From contig JADGDG010000001.1 in assembly GCA_016744995.1 (NCBI GenBank), forward strand, positions 288,011 to 352,010: DNA of 64,000 nt, in the 5' to 3' direction. The position numbers and the translations under genes are program-made. Positions 19,035 through 27,404 of the stretch are shown here, in pieces. The notes beneath the pieces were generated by a model that did not search any database, had not been told where the DNA came from, and was given only the letters and a program-made list of their open reading frames with translations. Every line of letters begins with the position of its first letter. Positions within the stretch are counted from its first letter, which is position 1. The DNA comes from Gammaproteobacteria bacterium (lineage in GTDB: Bacteria > Pseudomonadota > Gammaproteobacteria > GRL18).

Positions 19035-20831
19035 CTACTTATTTTTCTTCACTTTTTTCCTGGTAGCTAGCTTCTTCTTAGCCGCTACCTTCTTTTTAGT
19101 GGTAACCTTTTTCTTAGCCGCTACTTTCTTTTTAGGGGCTACCTTCTTCTTAGCCGCCACTTTCTTTTTAGTGGCAACCTTTTTCTTAGCCGCTACTTTC
19201 TTTTTAGGGGCTACCTTCTTCTTGGCCGCTACTTTCTTTTTAGGGGCTACCTTTTTCTTAGCCGCTACTTTCTTTTTAGTGACAACCTTTTTCTTAGCCG
19301 CTACTTTCTTTTTAGGGGCTACCTTCTTCTTAGCCGCTACTTTCTTTTTAGTGACAACCTTTTTCTTAGCCGCTACTTTCTTTTTAGGGGCTACCTTCTT
19401 CTTAGCCGCTACTTTCTTTTTAGTAACAACCTTCTTCTTAGCCGCTACTTTCTTTTTAGGGGCTACCTTCTTCTTAGCCGCTACTTTCTTTTTAGTAACA
19501 ACCTTCTTCTTAGCCGCTACTTTCTTTTTAGTAACAACCTTCTTCTTGGCCGCTACTTTCTTTTTAGTGGCAACCTTTTTCTTAGCCACTACTTTCTTTT
19601 TAGGGGCTACCTTCTTCTTAGTCGCTACTTTCTTTTTAGGGGCTACCTTCTTCTTAGCTGCTACTTTCTTTTTAGTAACTACCTTCTTCTTAGCCGCTAC
19701 TTTCTTTTTAGTGGCAACCTTTTTCTTAGCCGCTACTTTCTTTTTAGTAACAACCTTCTTCTTGGCCGCTACTTTCTTTTTAGTGGCAACCTTTTTCTTA
19801 GACACTACTTTCTTTTTAGGGGCTACCTTCTTCTTGGCCGCTACTTTCTTTTTAGTGACAACCTTCTTCTTAGCCGCTACTTTCTTTTTAGTGACAACCT
19901 TCTTCTTAGCCGCTACTTTCTTTTTAGTGACAACCTTCTTCTTAGCCGCTACTTTCTTTTTAGGGGCTACCTTCTTCTTAGCCGCTACTTTCTTTTTAGT
20001 AACTACCTTCTTCTTAGCCGCTACTTTCTTTTTAGGGGCTACCTTCTTCTTAGCCGCTACTTTCTTTTTAGTAACTACCTTCTTCTTGGCCGCTACTTTC
20101 TTTTTAGGTGTTTCTTTCTTATCTTCTTTCACTTTTTCAACCTTTTTCTCTATTGACACAGGCTCTGCATCGACTGGGGTTTTAACTAATGGATCAAGAA
20201 TTTCAGTGAGATGAGCAAAGATTTCGTCAACACTTCCAACACCTTCAATGACAATATTTTTACTTTGCTGCTTATAATAGGAAATTAGTGGTTCTGTTTG
20301 TGAAGTGTATATTTTCAGGCGATGACCAATAGTTTCTTTATTGTCATCAGCTCTTTGAATTAACTTGCCGCCACATTTATCACAGACTTCGGTCAATATA
20401 GGAGCAGAAGTATAGACGTTGTACATCTGACCGCAATCAGCACAGGTTCTTCGACCAGTCAGGCGATGCATCAGATCGTTAAGATCAACATCAATCAGAA
20501 TTGTTTTTTCCAGAGGTTTATAAATTGTGTTAAGCATATTATCAAGCGCTTCTGCCTGAGGAATATTTCTTGGGAAACCATCAAGAATAAATCCATAAAA
20601 AGCATCAGGCTCTTTTAAGCGTTCTTCAATGATCCCAAGAACAATCTCATCGGTTACTAATTCGCCAGCTTCCATTGCTTCTTTTGCTTTGATTCCAAGA
20701 GGCGTTTCATCTTGAACAGCGGCACGTAATAAGTCGCCTGTAGATATTTGTGGAACACCATATTTTTCTACTAATTTTTTTGCCTGTGTACCTTTACCTG
20801 AACCTGGAGCACCTAATAAAACAATTCGCAT
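19035..20831 (-). CDS. adk: Adenylate kinase with a ~356-residue lysine-rich repeat tail
   Basis: Residues 1-215 are a complete adenylate kinase (ATP + AMP to 2 ADP): GAPGSGKGTQA P-loop, STGDLLR and LDGFPRN AMP-binding motifs, LTGRRTC LID, and the RADDNKETIGHRL arginine segment. The LID carries CxxC-x16-CxxC (C130, C133, C150, C153), the zinc-type LID. A linker (residues 216-241) leads to about 58 hexamers KKKVxx (xx alternately AA and AP, VT or AT) up to residue 598, ending RKKVKKNK. Normal Adk is about 215 residues. The tail resembles histone H1-like basic tails and could bind nucleic acid, polyphosphate or ribosomes; that is inference. Start ATG 20831 chosen as it gives MRIVLLGAPGSGKG; codons upstream are not conserved. 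Monocistronic with its own terminator. Confidence 0.93.
   Translation of the reverse strand: MRIVLLGAPGSGKGTQAKKLVEKYGVPQISTGDLLRAAVQDETPLGIKAKEAMEAGELVTDEIVLGIIEERLKEPDAFYGFILDGFPRNIPQAEALDNMLNTIYKPLEKTILIDVDLNDLMHRLTGRRTCADCGQMYNVYTSAPILTEVCDKCGGKLIQRADDNKETIGHRLKIYTSQTEPLISYYKQQSKNIVIEGVGSVDEIFAHLTEILDPLVKTPVDAEPVSIEKKVEKVKEDKKETPKKKVAAKKKVVTKKKVAAKKKVAPKKKVAAKKKVVTKKKVAAKKKVAPKKKVAAKKKVVTKKKVAAKKKVVTKKKVAAKKKVVTKKKVAAKKKVAPKKKVVSKKKVATKKKVAAKKKVVTKKKVAAKKKVATKKKVAAKKKVVTKKKVAAKKKVAPKKKVATKKKVAPKKKVVAKKKVATKKKVAAKKKVVTKKKVAAKKKVVTKKKVAAKKKVAPKKKVAAKKKVVTKKKVAAKKKVAPKKKVAAKKKVVTKKKVAAKKKVAPKKKVAAKKKVVTKKKVAAKKKVAPKKKVAAKKKVAPKKKVAAKKKVATKKKVAAKKKVAPKKKVAAKKKVTTKKKVAAKKKLATRKKVKKNK
19050..20105 (-). 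repeat. 18-bp/36-bp tandem repeat array encoding the KKKVxx tail
   Basis: About 58 imperfect copies of an 18-base unit (on the coding strand AAGAAGAAGGTnGCn-like), organised as 36-base pairs because AA alternates with AP/VT/AT. Third positions and a few codons vary between copies (for example GGCC versus AGCC, and single variants such as KVVS or KVVA), so the array has partly diverged and is not a recent clean expansion. Confidence 0.9.
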
Positions 20832-21201
20832 TTTTTTCTCACTGAATAGAATGATTTGAACACTACTTAAAGTTAACAAAGTCTTTATTAACTTTCATGA
20901 CTTCATCTTAACTTAAAAGAACGAAAACTTAATAATAATGATAAGATTAAAATATTTATAGACTCTTATTAAGACATTCTAACCCAGAGTTTGATAAAGT
21001 AAAGTTTTGACCCGATTATTTTATAAAGAAGTTGACTTTTTAGTATTGTCAGTCCTTTATTTATGTTATTAATTTGTGTTCTGAGGCAAGTGTATCTTCA
21101 ATTTTATAGATCAGCTAAAATACCTTTCTGATAAAATTGGTATAACTTTTCTAGCTGAAGGTTCTTATATTTTCTTGTATTTCAGCTGAAGGCTCTTAAT
21201 T
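20832..21201. other. Divergent intergenic region with direct and inverted repeats, 370 bp
   Basis: No gene seen. An inverted repeat AAAGTTAA (20869-20876) / TTAACTTT (20888-20895) lies just upstream of adk. A 15-base direct repeat AGCTGAAGG(T/C)TCTTA occurs at 21153-21167 and 21184-21198; the second copy places its GAAGG as ribosome binding site for the moeB-like gene. The middle is A+T rich with no further structure recognised. Confidence 0.5.
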
Positions 21202-21975
21202 ATGAATGATGATCAATTACTTCGTTACTCCCGACAAATCATGCTGCCCTATATAGGAATTGAAGGGCAGGAAAAATTACTGAATGCCAGAGTTCTAGTT
21301 ATAGGTATGGGTGGATTAGGTTCACCTATTGCAATGTATCTTGCATCTGCAGGCATTGGTCATCTGGTTATCTGTGATTTTGATAAAGTTGATTTATCCA
21401 ACTTACAAAGACAAATCATTCACAGCTCAGCTGATCGTATTGGTCAGAACAAAGCAGAATCTGCAAGAGAAACCCTATTGCAACTTAACCCCGAGATTCA
21501 GGTCACTGCACTAACTCATAAATTAGATGAAAAACACTTATCAGAACAGGTAAATTATGCTGATGTTGTGATTGATGGCACTGATAATTTTGATTCTCGA
21601 TTTTTACTTAATAAAATATGTCATGATACACAAACACCCTTAGTTTCAGGAGCAGCCATCCGTATGGAAGGGCAGGTCATTGTTTTTGCTAATCAGGGTA
21701 AAGGCCCCTGTTATCGTTGTTTGTACAAAGATGATGCCAATGACACTGCAACCACCTGCTCTGAAAATGGCGTGCTTTCACCAGTTGTTGGGATCATTGG
21801 CAGTATTCAGGCTGTTGAAGCAATGAAGATCATTATGTCTTTAGGTAAACCACTTTTCTCTCGCTTATTATTATTAGATGCATACACAATGGATTGGCGC
21901 AGTTTAAAACTACCGGCGGATCCACAGTGTCCTGTTTGTTCTCCACTCTCTTCTAAAGAGAACTCTAAAGATTAG
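21202..21975 (+). CDS. moeB: HesA/MoeB/ThiF family sulfur-carrier adenylyltransferase
   Basis: 257-residue E1-like enzyme that adenylates the C-terminal Gly-Gly of a MoaD- or ThiS-type sulfur carrier. It opens with DDQLLRYSRQIMLPYIGIEG, has the nucleotide loop VIGMGGLGSPIA, DFDKVDLSNLQRQ, the arginine-containing VDLSNLQRQII segment, DGTDNFDSRFLLN, and two zinc-binding CxxC motifs (CYRC and CPVC). Length and motifs fit MoeB or ThiF; no rhodanese domain is attached. The neighbours (dusC 11 bases downstream) do not tell molybdopterin from thiamine synthesis, so the symbol is provisional. Confidence 0.88.
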   Translation: MNDDQLLRYSRQIMLPYIGIEGQEKLLNARVLVIGMGGLGSPIAMYLASAGIGHLVICDFDKVDLSNLQRQIIHSSADRIGQNKAESARETLLQLNPEIQVTALTHKLDEKHLSEQVNYADVVIDGTDNFDSRFLLNKICHDTQTPLVSGAAIRMEGQVIVFANQGKGPCYRCLYKDDANDTATTCSENGVLSPVVGIIGSIQAVEAMKIIMSLGKPLFSRLLLLDAYTMDWRSLKLPADPQCPVCSPLSSKENSKD

Positions 21976-21986
21976 TTATCATTTTT

Positions 21987-22997
21987 ATGAAAATAATTTT
22001 AGCTCCCATGGATGGTTTAACTGATGTCTATGCACGTGAATTATTAACCAGGATTGGTGGTTATGATTTATGTGTAACTGAATTTCTGCGCGTTACCGAT
22101 ACATTATTTCCATCCCGTGTTTTTTATCGTCGTTTTCCTGAGCTAAAACAAAATCCAGAAATTCATAAACAGCTAAGTCATAATCACCCCTCTTACAGCA
22201 AGGCAATTCAGTGCCATACAAAATCAGGCACCCCTGTTTTTTTACAGCTCTTAGGCAGTGACCACTCTGCCATGGCAGAAAATGCAGCTAAGGCTGTTCA
22301 GTTGGGAGCAATAGGTATTGATCTCAATTTTGGCTGCCCTTCAAAAACTGTGAACAAAAGTGATGGCGGCGCCAGCCTGTTAAAATACCCGGAGAAAATT
22401 AATCAAATTGTCTCCTCTGTCCGCCGTGCAGTCCCCCAGGATATCCCTGTGACTGCAAAAATGCGCCTTGGATTTAATGATCAATCGCTTGCCCATGAAA
22501 ATGCACTGGCTATCCAGGATGGTGGTGCTAACTGGGTCACTATTCATGCACGCACCAAAAAAGATGGTTATCGCCCACCCGCCTATTGGGATGCATTAGC
22601 CCCCATCTCAGATCTGCTTGATATTCCTGTTATTGCTAATGGTGAAATCTGGAGTATAGATGATTATTTTAATTGCAGAGAACGCAGTACCTGTGACAGT
22701 GTCATGTTAGGCCGAGGTGCCATGGTGACACCGAATTTGGCATTACAGATTAAACAAACGCTTAACAATGAAACAGTACAAACTTTAAGCTGGCAGGCAG
22801 TTACTCAAATATTAGAAAATTTATACGGATTAATGCTCAGTAATCCAAACCTCAAAGAACGATACATAGCACCACGACTGAAATTATGGGTTAAGTGGTT
22901 AATGCCGACTTATACTCAGGCTGAAGAAATTTTTACTCAACTTAAGTTAATCAAAGATCCACATCAGGCTATAAAATTAATTAAGAGAAGTCGGTAA
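21987..22997 (+). CDS. dusC: tRNA-dihydrouridine synthase (DusC type)
   Basis: 336-residue FMN enzyme reducing uridine to dihydrouridine in tRNA. MKIILAPMDGLTDVYARELL is the flavin-binding start, ITEFxRV-like LCVTEFLRVTDTLFPSRVFY identifies the DusC branch, NFGCPSKTVNKSDGGASLL contains the catalytic cysteine, and TIHARTKKDGYRPPAYWD plus VIANGEIWS and MLGRGAMVTPNL complete the barrel. Starts 11 bases after the moeB-like stop, so cotranscribed. Its stop is immediately followed (no gap) by the stop of the convergent kinase gene. Confidence 0.93.
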   Translation: MKIILAPMDGLTDVYARELLTRIGGYDLCVTEFLRVTDTLFPSRVFYRRFPELKQNPEIHKQLSHNHPSYSKAIQCHTKSGTPVFLQLLGSDHSAMAENAAKAVQLGAIGIDLNFGCPSKTVNKSDGGASLLKYPEKINQIVSSVRRAVPQDIPVTAKMRLGFNDQSLAHENALAIQDGGANWVTIHARTKKDGYRPPAYWDALAPISDLLDIPVIANGEIWSIDDYFNCRERSTCDSVMLGRGAMVTPNLALQIKQTLNNETVQTLSWQAVTQILENLYGLMLSNPNLKERYIAPRLKLWVKWLMPTYTQAEEIFTQLKLIKDPHQAIKLIKRSR

Positions 22998-24977
22998 TTA
23001 GTTTTTCTGTCTTTCAAAATAAGGCAGTGTAATTGACACCGACGTACCCTGTTCAATTGACGACGTTATTTCAAGAAAACCACTATGAGCTTCTACCATA
23101 CGCTTTACAATACCCATTCCCAGCCCTGTGCCACGATTTTTAGTAGTAAAAAAGGGCTCACCAATTCGCTTTAAGATATTTTCAGGGATGAAATCACCTT
23201 GATTAGTTATCATTATAGTCACCACATGTGCTACCTGGTTACTCTTTAGTAAGCATTGAATTTTACTGTCACTATCAGCGGCTTCTACGGCATTACGGTA
23301 AATATTTAATAGTATTTGATTTAAACGATCACTATCTGCTTTAACAAGCAATTGATGTTCATTTTTACCCCTCTGCTCTGTATTGGGCAATAATAATTGT
23401 ATACTATTTGCGCCACCAATCTCTTTATTGGTTTGAATAAAGTCAGTGGTAAAATCAAACAGGTTAATCGTGTGTAAATCTAATTTTACAGGTTTGGCAT
23501 AAAGTAAAATATCTTCAAGTAAGCGTCCCATTCTTGCAGACTCACGTTGAGATATCACTGCCCATTCACTGCCGTCTTCATCCAGTTCTAATCGCCCAAA
23601 GTACTTTAACGCCAGTCCAATTGTTGTTAAGGGATTGCGGACTTCATGCACAATCCCTGAGGTAAATTCACCAATAGCAGCTAAGCGCTTCTGCTCCGCC
23701 ATTTTAACTGTTTTACCAAAGCTATGAGTGACCAGATGTGCAATGTTACTAAGCAGTTCTATATGTTCTTCATTATATGCATTAGCTTGCCTTGAAGCAA
23801 AAATAAGCATCCCAGGGACCTGTGTTTCCTGGGTCAGGTGCAAAAAAATAGCACTTTGCATACCTTCATTTGCTAGCAACTTTAAAAAGACATAATTTTT
23901 ATTGCTTTCTGCACGTTCCCGTAAATTTGATATGAGCAATGGTTTATCACTATTAATAGCCTTTTCTAATAGCGTCGCTTCAACTGAAAAAATAGTTCTA
24001 GGCAGGGCATGCGGCCTGCCATCCATATATACTTTTTGCAGTTCCAGCATGGTGGCATTGCCGTTATGTAATAGCACACTAGTCCAGTCAATGGGTAAAA
24101 TTGAAGAAAATTGCTCTGCAATAAAACCTAGAGTGGAATCCAGATCATCACCCTGCTGAACTCGGTGTATTAACTGAAAAATGGAGTTTAACCTAAGGGA
24201 TAAATGATTAAAACTTTTGGCAATTGAGGCAATTTCATTATCACTATTAAGGACAACCTGATGGCCAAAATCACCTTTTGCAACACGATTAAAACCTTCA
24301 ACAGCACGATTTAATGGAATAATTACTTTAATATAGAAACCAACCAGAGTAAGAAAAGCAACTACAAATGCGACACCCAGGACTAATTTATTAACAAAAT
24401 TAATCCAGTTTATTCGATTTTTTAGATCTTGCTGTAATTGTTTGACTACAACATCTTCAATTATTTTTATTTTTTCCTGATTTTCACTAATGTAATGCGC
24501 CGCCGCCGCTAATTTTGGCGAATCATCCCGATCCCCCAAAGTTGCACTTAGTTCTTTATAATAATTATTCCATGTTTCTTCTAATTGAGTGAGTGTTTCC
24601 CTGGTTTTCATATCCAGATTAAGATCAACACCCGAATCCATATCAATAAGTTCTGCAGTCAGATGCTCATCAGCAAAGCAAGTGATAATATCATTTTTAT
24701 TATTCAACTGCCCCTTTAAATCATCATAATACAAATTAATATCGCGCTTATATGCACTGCTGCTTTGCGGTGCATTTTTCAAGTAGTTAAAACTCTGCAT
24801 ATCCATATAATTTGTAATGAGTTGCAGACGATTAATCAAATGCAATGCTGCCATTTCTTTTTCCCGCTCTTCAATATTGTAAAGCGTATAGCTAATGGCA
24901 AATGAAAAGAGAGATAATAAAATGCCCATGACGGCAGTAATTTGAAATTTAAGTGAATGGATCAATTTTTTTGGCAT
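22998..24977 (-). CDS. Sensor histidine kinase (TM-HAMP-GAF-HisKA-HATPase)
   Basis: 659 residues. Membrane helix at about 9-31, periplasmic helical domain to about 190, second helix near 197-217, HAMP (RVAKGDFGHQVVLNSDNEI), a GAF domain at about 275-420 and an NtrB-like kinase core: GEFTSGIVHEVRNPLTTIGL with phosphoacceptor His444, N-box LLNIYRNAVEAAD, and GTGLGMGIVKRMVE. All kinase motifs are intact. No response regulator is fused or adjacent on the same strand; it is divergent from the FixL/FixJ-like pair, whose kinase lacks its histidine, so it is a candidate phosphodonor for that FixJ (inference). Confidence 0.92.
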   Translation of the reverse strand: MPKKLIHSLKFQITAVMGILLSLFSFAISYTLYNIEEREKEMAALHLINRLQLITNYMDMQSFNYLKNAPQSSSAYKRDINLYYDDLKGQLNNKNDIITCFADEHLTAELIDMDSGVDLNLDMKTRETLTQLEETWNNYYKELSATLGDRDDSPKLAAAAHYISENQEKIKIIEDVVVKQLQQDLKNRINWINFVNKLVLGVAFVVAFLTLVGFYIKVIIPLNRAVEGFNRVAKGDFGHQVVLNSDNEIASIAKSFNHLSLRLNSIFQLIHRVQQGDDLDSTLGFIAEQFSSILPIDWTSVLLHNGNATMLELQKVYMDGRPHALPRTIFSVEATLLEKAINSDKPLLISNLRERAESNKNYVFLKLLANEGMQSAIFLHLTQETQVPGMLIFASRQANAYNEEHIELLSNIAHLVTHSFGKTVKMAEQKRLAAIGEFTSGIVHEVRNPLTTIGLALKYFGRLELDEDGSEWAVISQRESARMGRLLEDILLYAKPVKLDLHTINLFDFTTDFIQTNKEIGGANSIQLLLPNTEQRGKNEHQLLVKADSDRLNQILLNIYRNAVEAADSDSKIQCLLKSNQVAHVVTIMITNQGDFIPENILKRIGEPFFTTKNRGTGLGMGIVKRMVEAHSGFLEITSSIEQGTSVSITLPYFERQKN

Positions 24978-25226
24978 AGTGTTTACTATTATTATGCAAT
25001 CAATGAGTTGATTAGTTGTTGTAAAAATACCAACAGACAGGCCATATTGATATCTGTTTTCCCTTCATTATTATATAGAACGTTTATTTGACAAAAAAAT
25101 TACATAAAAGTGCAACAAGTCTGGGAAAAACTCTCTTAAACTTCGGTTTCTACATATTGTAAACAATCCCGGGCTAAACGATAATAGTTTTATTATAAAA
25201 AATGATCGGCTGAAGAATAAACTACT

Positions 25227-26351
25227 ATGTATCTATCAACCTTAGAAGCTGCCCAACAAACCATACTGGATCATTTACCTGTCGCCATTATAATTATCGA
25301 TGACACAGGATTAGTGCACTACTATAACCAGACAGCAGATAAACTATTGCCGACTGATTTTTTTAAGTCTGCCAACCTGACTCTGTTCACAAATGAGTTT
25401 AATAGTGATGATCTTCAGCAAGTGATTAAGCAACTTAAGGAGCATTCAGCAGAACAAATATTGGCACTTCATTTAATACATGACAGATTATTTCAGCTGA
25501 AGCTAGTGGCCAATCCTGAACAACAAGGTTTCTATTTGATCACACTTAATGCCATTGAAGAAAAGAGTGAGCAAAAAGTTGATAAAAAAATTGAAAATAA
25601 TAGCTTATTAAAAAAGAATTTCAAAGAATTAAAACAATTTTCACGTCTGAGTGCTATGAGGGAAATTTCCAGTTTTTTTGCTGACAAATTAAATCAGCCT
25701 CTGACCGCTATTTTAAGTTACACTCAGGCGATGCAGCGTCTTTATCTAAGTGATGCCTCTTCAGATGAAATCAAAAAAGCCATGAAACGAGTTGTGGTCA
25801 ATGCTGAAAATACCGGAAAAATTATCAAGGATATACGTGCCCAGCTTAATGTTAATACCTTGAACTATCAAAAAGTTTGTATGAATCAACTGATTCAGGA
25901 AAGTATTCATCTAACAGAGTTGGACAACCTGTTCTCACCGATTAAATTCACCACGCACTATGAACCTGCTTTTATGACTTTGTGTGTTGATAAAACCCAG
26001 ATGAGACAGGTTATTTTTAGTTTATTAAACAATGCCATTGATGCCGTGATGGAAGGCTCCATCAGTGCCCCTGAGATTGTTTTAAGCACTCATTTAAGCT
26101 CTCACTCAGGCACTGACTCAAAATATAAAATTACAATCTCTGATAATGGCCCCGGTTTCCCTGCAGAAATTATAAAGCATTTATTTGAACCCTTTAACAC
26201 CAGCAAAAAAAATGGCATTGGCATTGGTTTATCAATGTGCCATCATATTATAAGCTTGCATAAGGGCAGTATCAGTCTTAAGACTCAAGGTTCTACTGAA
26301 ATTACTATTTGTCTGCCTGTTACTTCAAGTGAAGATGATCATTGTCAATAA
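25227..26351 (+). CDS. FixL-like PAS histidine kinase lacking the phosphoacceptor His
   Basis: 374 residues, no membrane helix. PAS domain at about 10-110 (ILDHLPVAIIIIDDTGLVHY), then a FixL/NtrY-type dimerisation helix and a HATPase. In this family the H-box reads AHELNQPL; here it is FADKLNQPLTAILSY, so the His is Asp153 (codon GAC, 25683-25685) and the next Glu is Lys. The ATP-binding side is intact: N-box LLNNAIDAV, DNGPGFP and GIGIGLSMCHH. It probably binds ATP but cannot autophosphorylate in the usual way. It precedes a FixJ-like regulator by 15 bases. Possibly a pseudokinase, a phosphatase-only partner, or a recent mutation. Confidence 0.88.
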   Translation: MYLSTLEAAQQTILDHLPVAIIIIDDTGLVHYYNQTADKLLPTDFFKSANLTLFTNEFNSDDLQQVIKQLKEHSAEQILALHLIHDRLFQLKLVANPEQQGFYLITLNAIEEKSEQKVDKKIENNSLLKKNFKELKQFSRLSAMREISSFFADKLNQPLTAILSYTQAMQRLYLSDASSDEIKKAMKRVVVNAENTGKIIKDIRAQLNVNTLNYQKVCMNQLIQESIHLTELDNLFSPIKFTTHYEPAFMTLCVDKTQMRQVIFSLLNNAIDAVMEGSISAPEIVLSTHLSSHSGTDSKYKITISDNGPGFPAEIIKHLFEPFNTSKKNGIGIGLSMCHHIISLHKGSISLKTQGSTEITICLPVTSSEDDHCQ

Positions 26352-26366
26352 TTTTCGGAGAAGCTT

Positions 26367-27014
26367 TTGTTAAATCAAACACCACAATCTACAGTAAGCG
26401 ATAACAACACACAAACTGTTTTTATTGTTGATGATGAACCCGATGTCAGAGCAGCATTACGCTTGCTGATCAAATCCGTTGGTTATACCGTTGAGTGTTT
26501 TGAATCAGCTGATGTTTTTTTTAATCAGTTTGAATCCAGTCGTAAGGGCTGTCTGATCCTGGATGTTCGCATGCCGGGAATGAGCGGCATGGAACTACAG
26601 GAAAAATTATCCAGCATGGAAACGCTACTGCCTATTATTATGATCTCAGGACATGGTGAAATACCCATGGCAGTTAAAGCCGTACAAAACGGCGCCATTG
26701 ATTTTCTGCAAAAACCCTTTAGTGATCAGCAATTACTGGATCGTATCTCCCAGGCGATGGAACTAAATAATAAACGGCATGCGAGTCATGATGTTCGGCA
26801 AAATGCCCAGGATAAATTTGCTTCACTGACCCCAAGAGAGCGTGAAATTTTTACTGAAGTTGTTTCCGGAAAACTCAATAAAGTTATTGCCTATGATTTA
26901 AATATCAGCACCAGAACTGTTGAAATTCATCGCGCCAAGGCAATGGAAAAGATGGAAGCAAAAAACTTATCTGAATTAATTAATCTGGCAAATTTGTTAA
27001 AAGCAGCAGATTAG
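26367..27014 (+). CDS. FixJ/TodT-family response regulator (REC-LuxR HTH)
   Basis: 215 residues from a TTG start at 26367 preceded by CGGAG. Receiver: VFIVDDEPDVRAALR, phospho-Asp in CLILDVRMPGMSGMELQ, IMISGHGEIPMAV and QKPF, which is the FixJ subfamily pattern; then a LuxR-type helix-turn-helix (LTPREREIFTEVVSGKLNKV, ISTRTVEIHRAKAMEKM). All phosphorylation residues are intact. Paired with the FixL-like protein upstream. Cognate genes and signal are unknown; no haem PAS can be claimed. Confidence 0.93.
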   Translation: MLNQTPQSTVSDNNTQTVFIVDDEPDVRAALRLLIKSVGYTVECFESADVFFNQFESSRKGCLILDVRMPGMSGMELQEKLSSMETLLPIIMISGHGEIPMAVKAVQNGAIDFLQKPFSDQQLLDRISQAMELNNKRHASHDVRQNAQDKFASLTPREREIFTEVVSGKLNKVIAYDLNISTRTVEIHRAKAMEKMEAKNLSELINLANLLKAAD

Positions 27015-27193
27015 TTAAATCTGGGTACGTAACCCACCCACTTACCTTCAACCATTGTTTCTTCATTATGTGAATTTGTCACACTCACAGAGTGATCCGG
27101 ATGGACTCGAACAGAAACAACACCATCATCTTCACAAGTCACCTGTGTACCATCATCCATTGTACAACCAAAAACCATTATGCTTCTTCTCAT
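27011..27193 (-). CDS. Small beta-rich protein, unknown function
   Basis: 60 residues from ATG 27193, which has AAGGTGAG just upstream; a GTG at 27202 in frame is an alternative and an ATG at 27178 would give MVFGCTMDDGTQVTCEDDGV. Alternating hydrophobic residues and G/D turns suggest a small beta barrel with two cysteines (GCTM, VTCE). Its stop overlaps that of the convergent fixJ-like gene. Family not recognised. Confidence 0.5.
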   Translation of the reverse strand: MRRSIMVFGCTMDDGTQVTCEDDGVVSVRVHPDHSVSVTNSHNEETMVEGKWVGYVPRFN

Positions 27194-27404
27194 TTTCCTC
27201 ACCTTTTCTATAAAGCCAATAACCTAGCGTTTTAGTCAAGTATTATGATACTAACTTTTTTGACCTGGATCAAGTAAATTAGTTTAGAAAAATTAAATCA
27301 GGTTAGATGTCTCAGATAATTACAAATAATAAGCATTACAAAGGCATGCTTATTATATTCCCAAGGCCTGTAGCAGAACATACCAGTCCTGAATATTTAG
27401 AGTA

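Noticed and set aside
19050-20105. Regular repeats as CRISPR
   Set aside because: Unit is 18 bp, in frame, contiguous with no spacers; it is protein-coding.
19099-20214. 371-residue plus-strand open frame (repeating FFLAAT) opposite the adk tail
   Set aside because: Purely the complement of the lysine repeat array; Phe/Leu periodicity mirrors KKKV codons and there is no ribosome binding site or family match.
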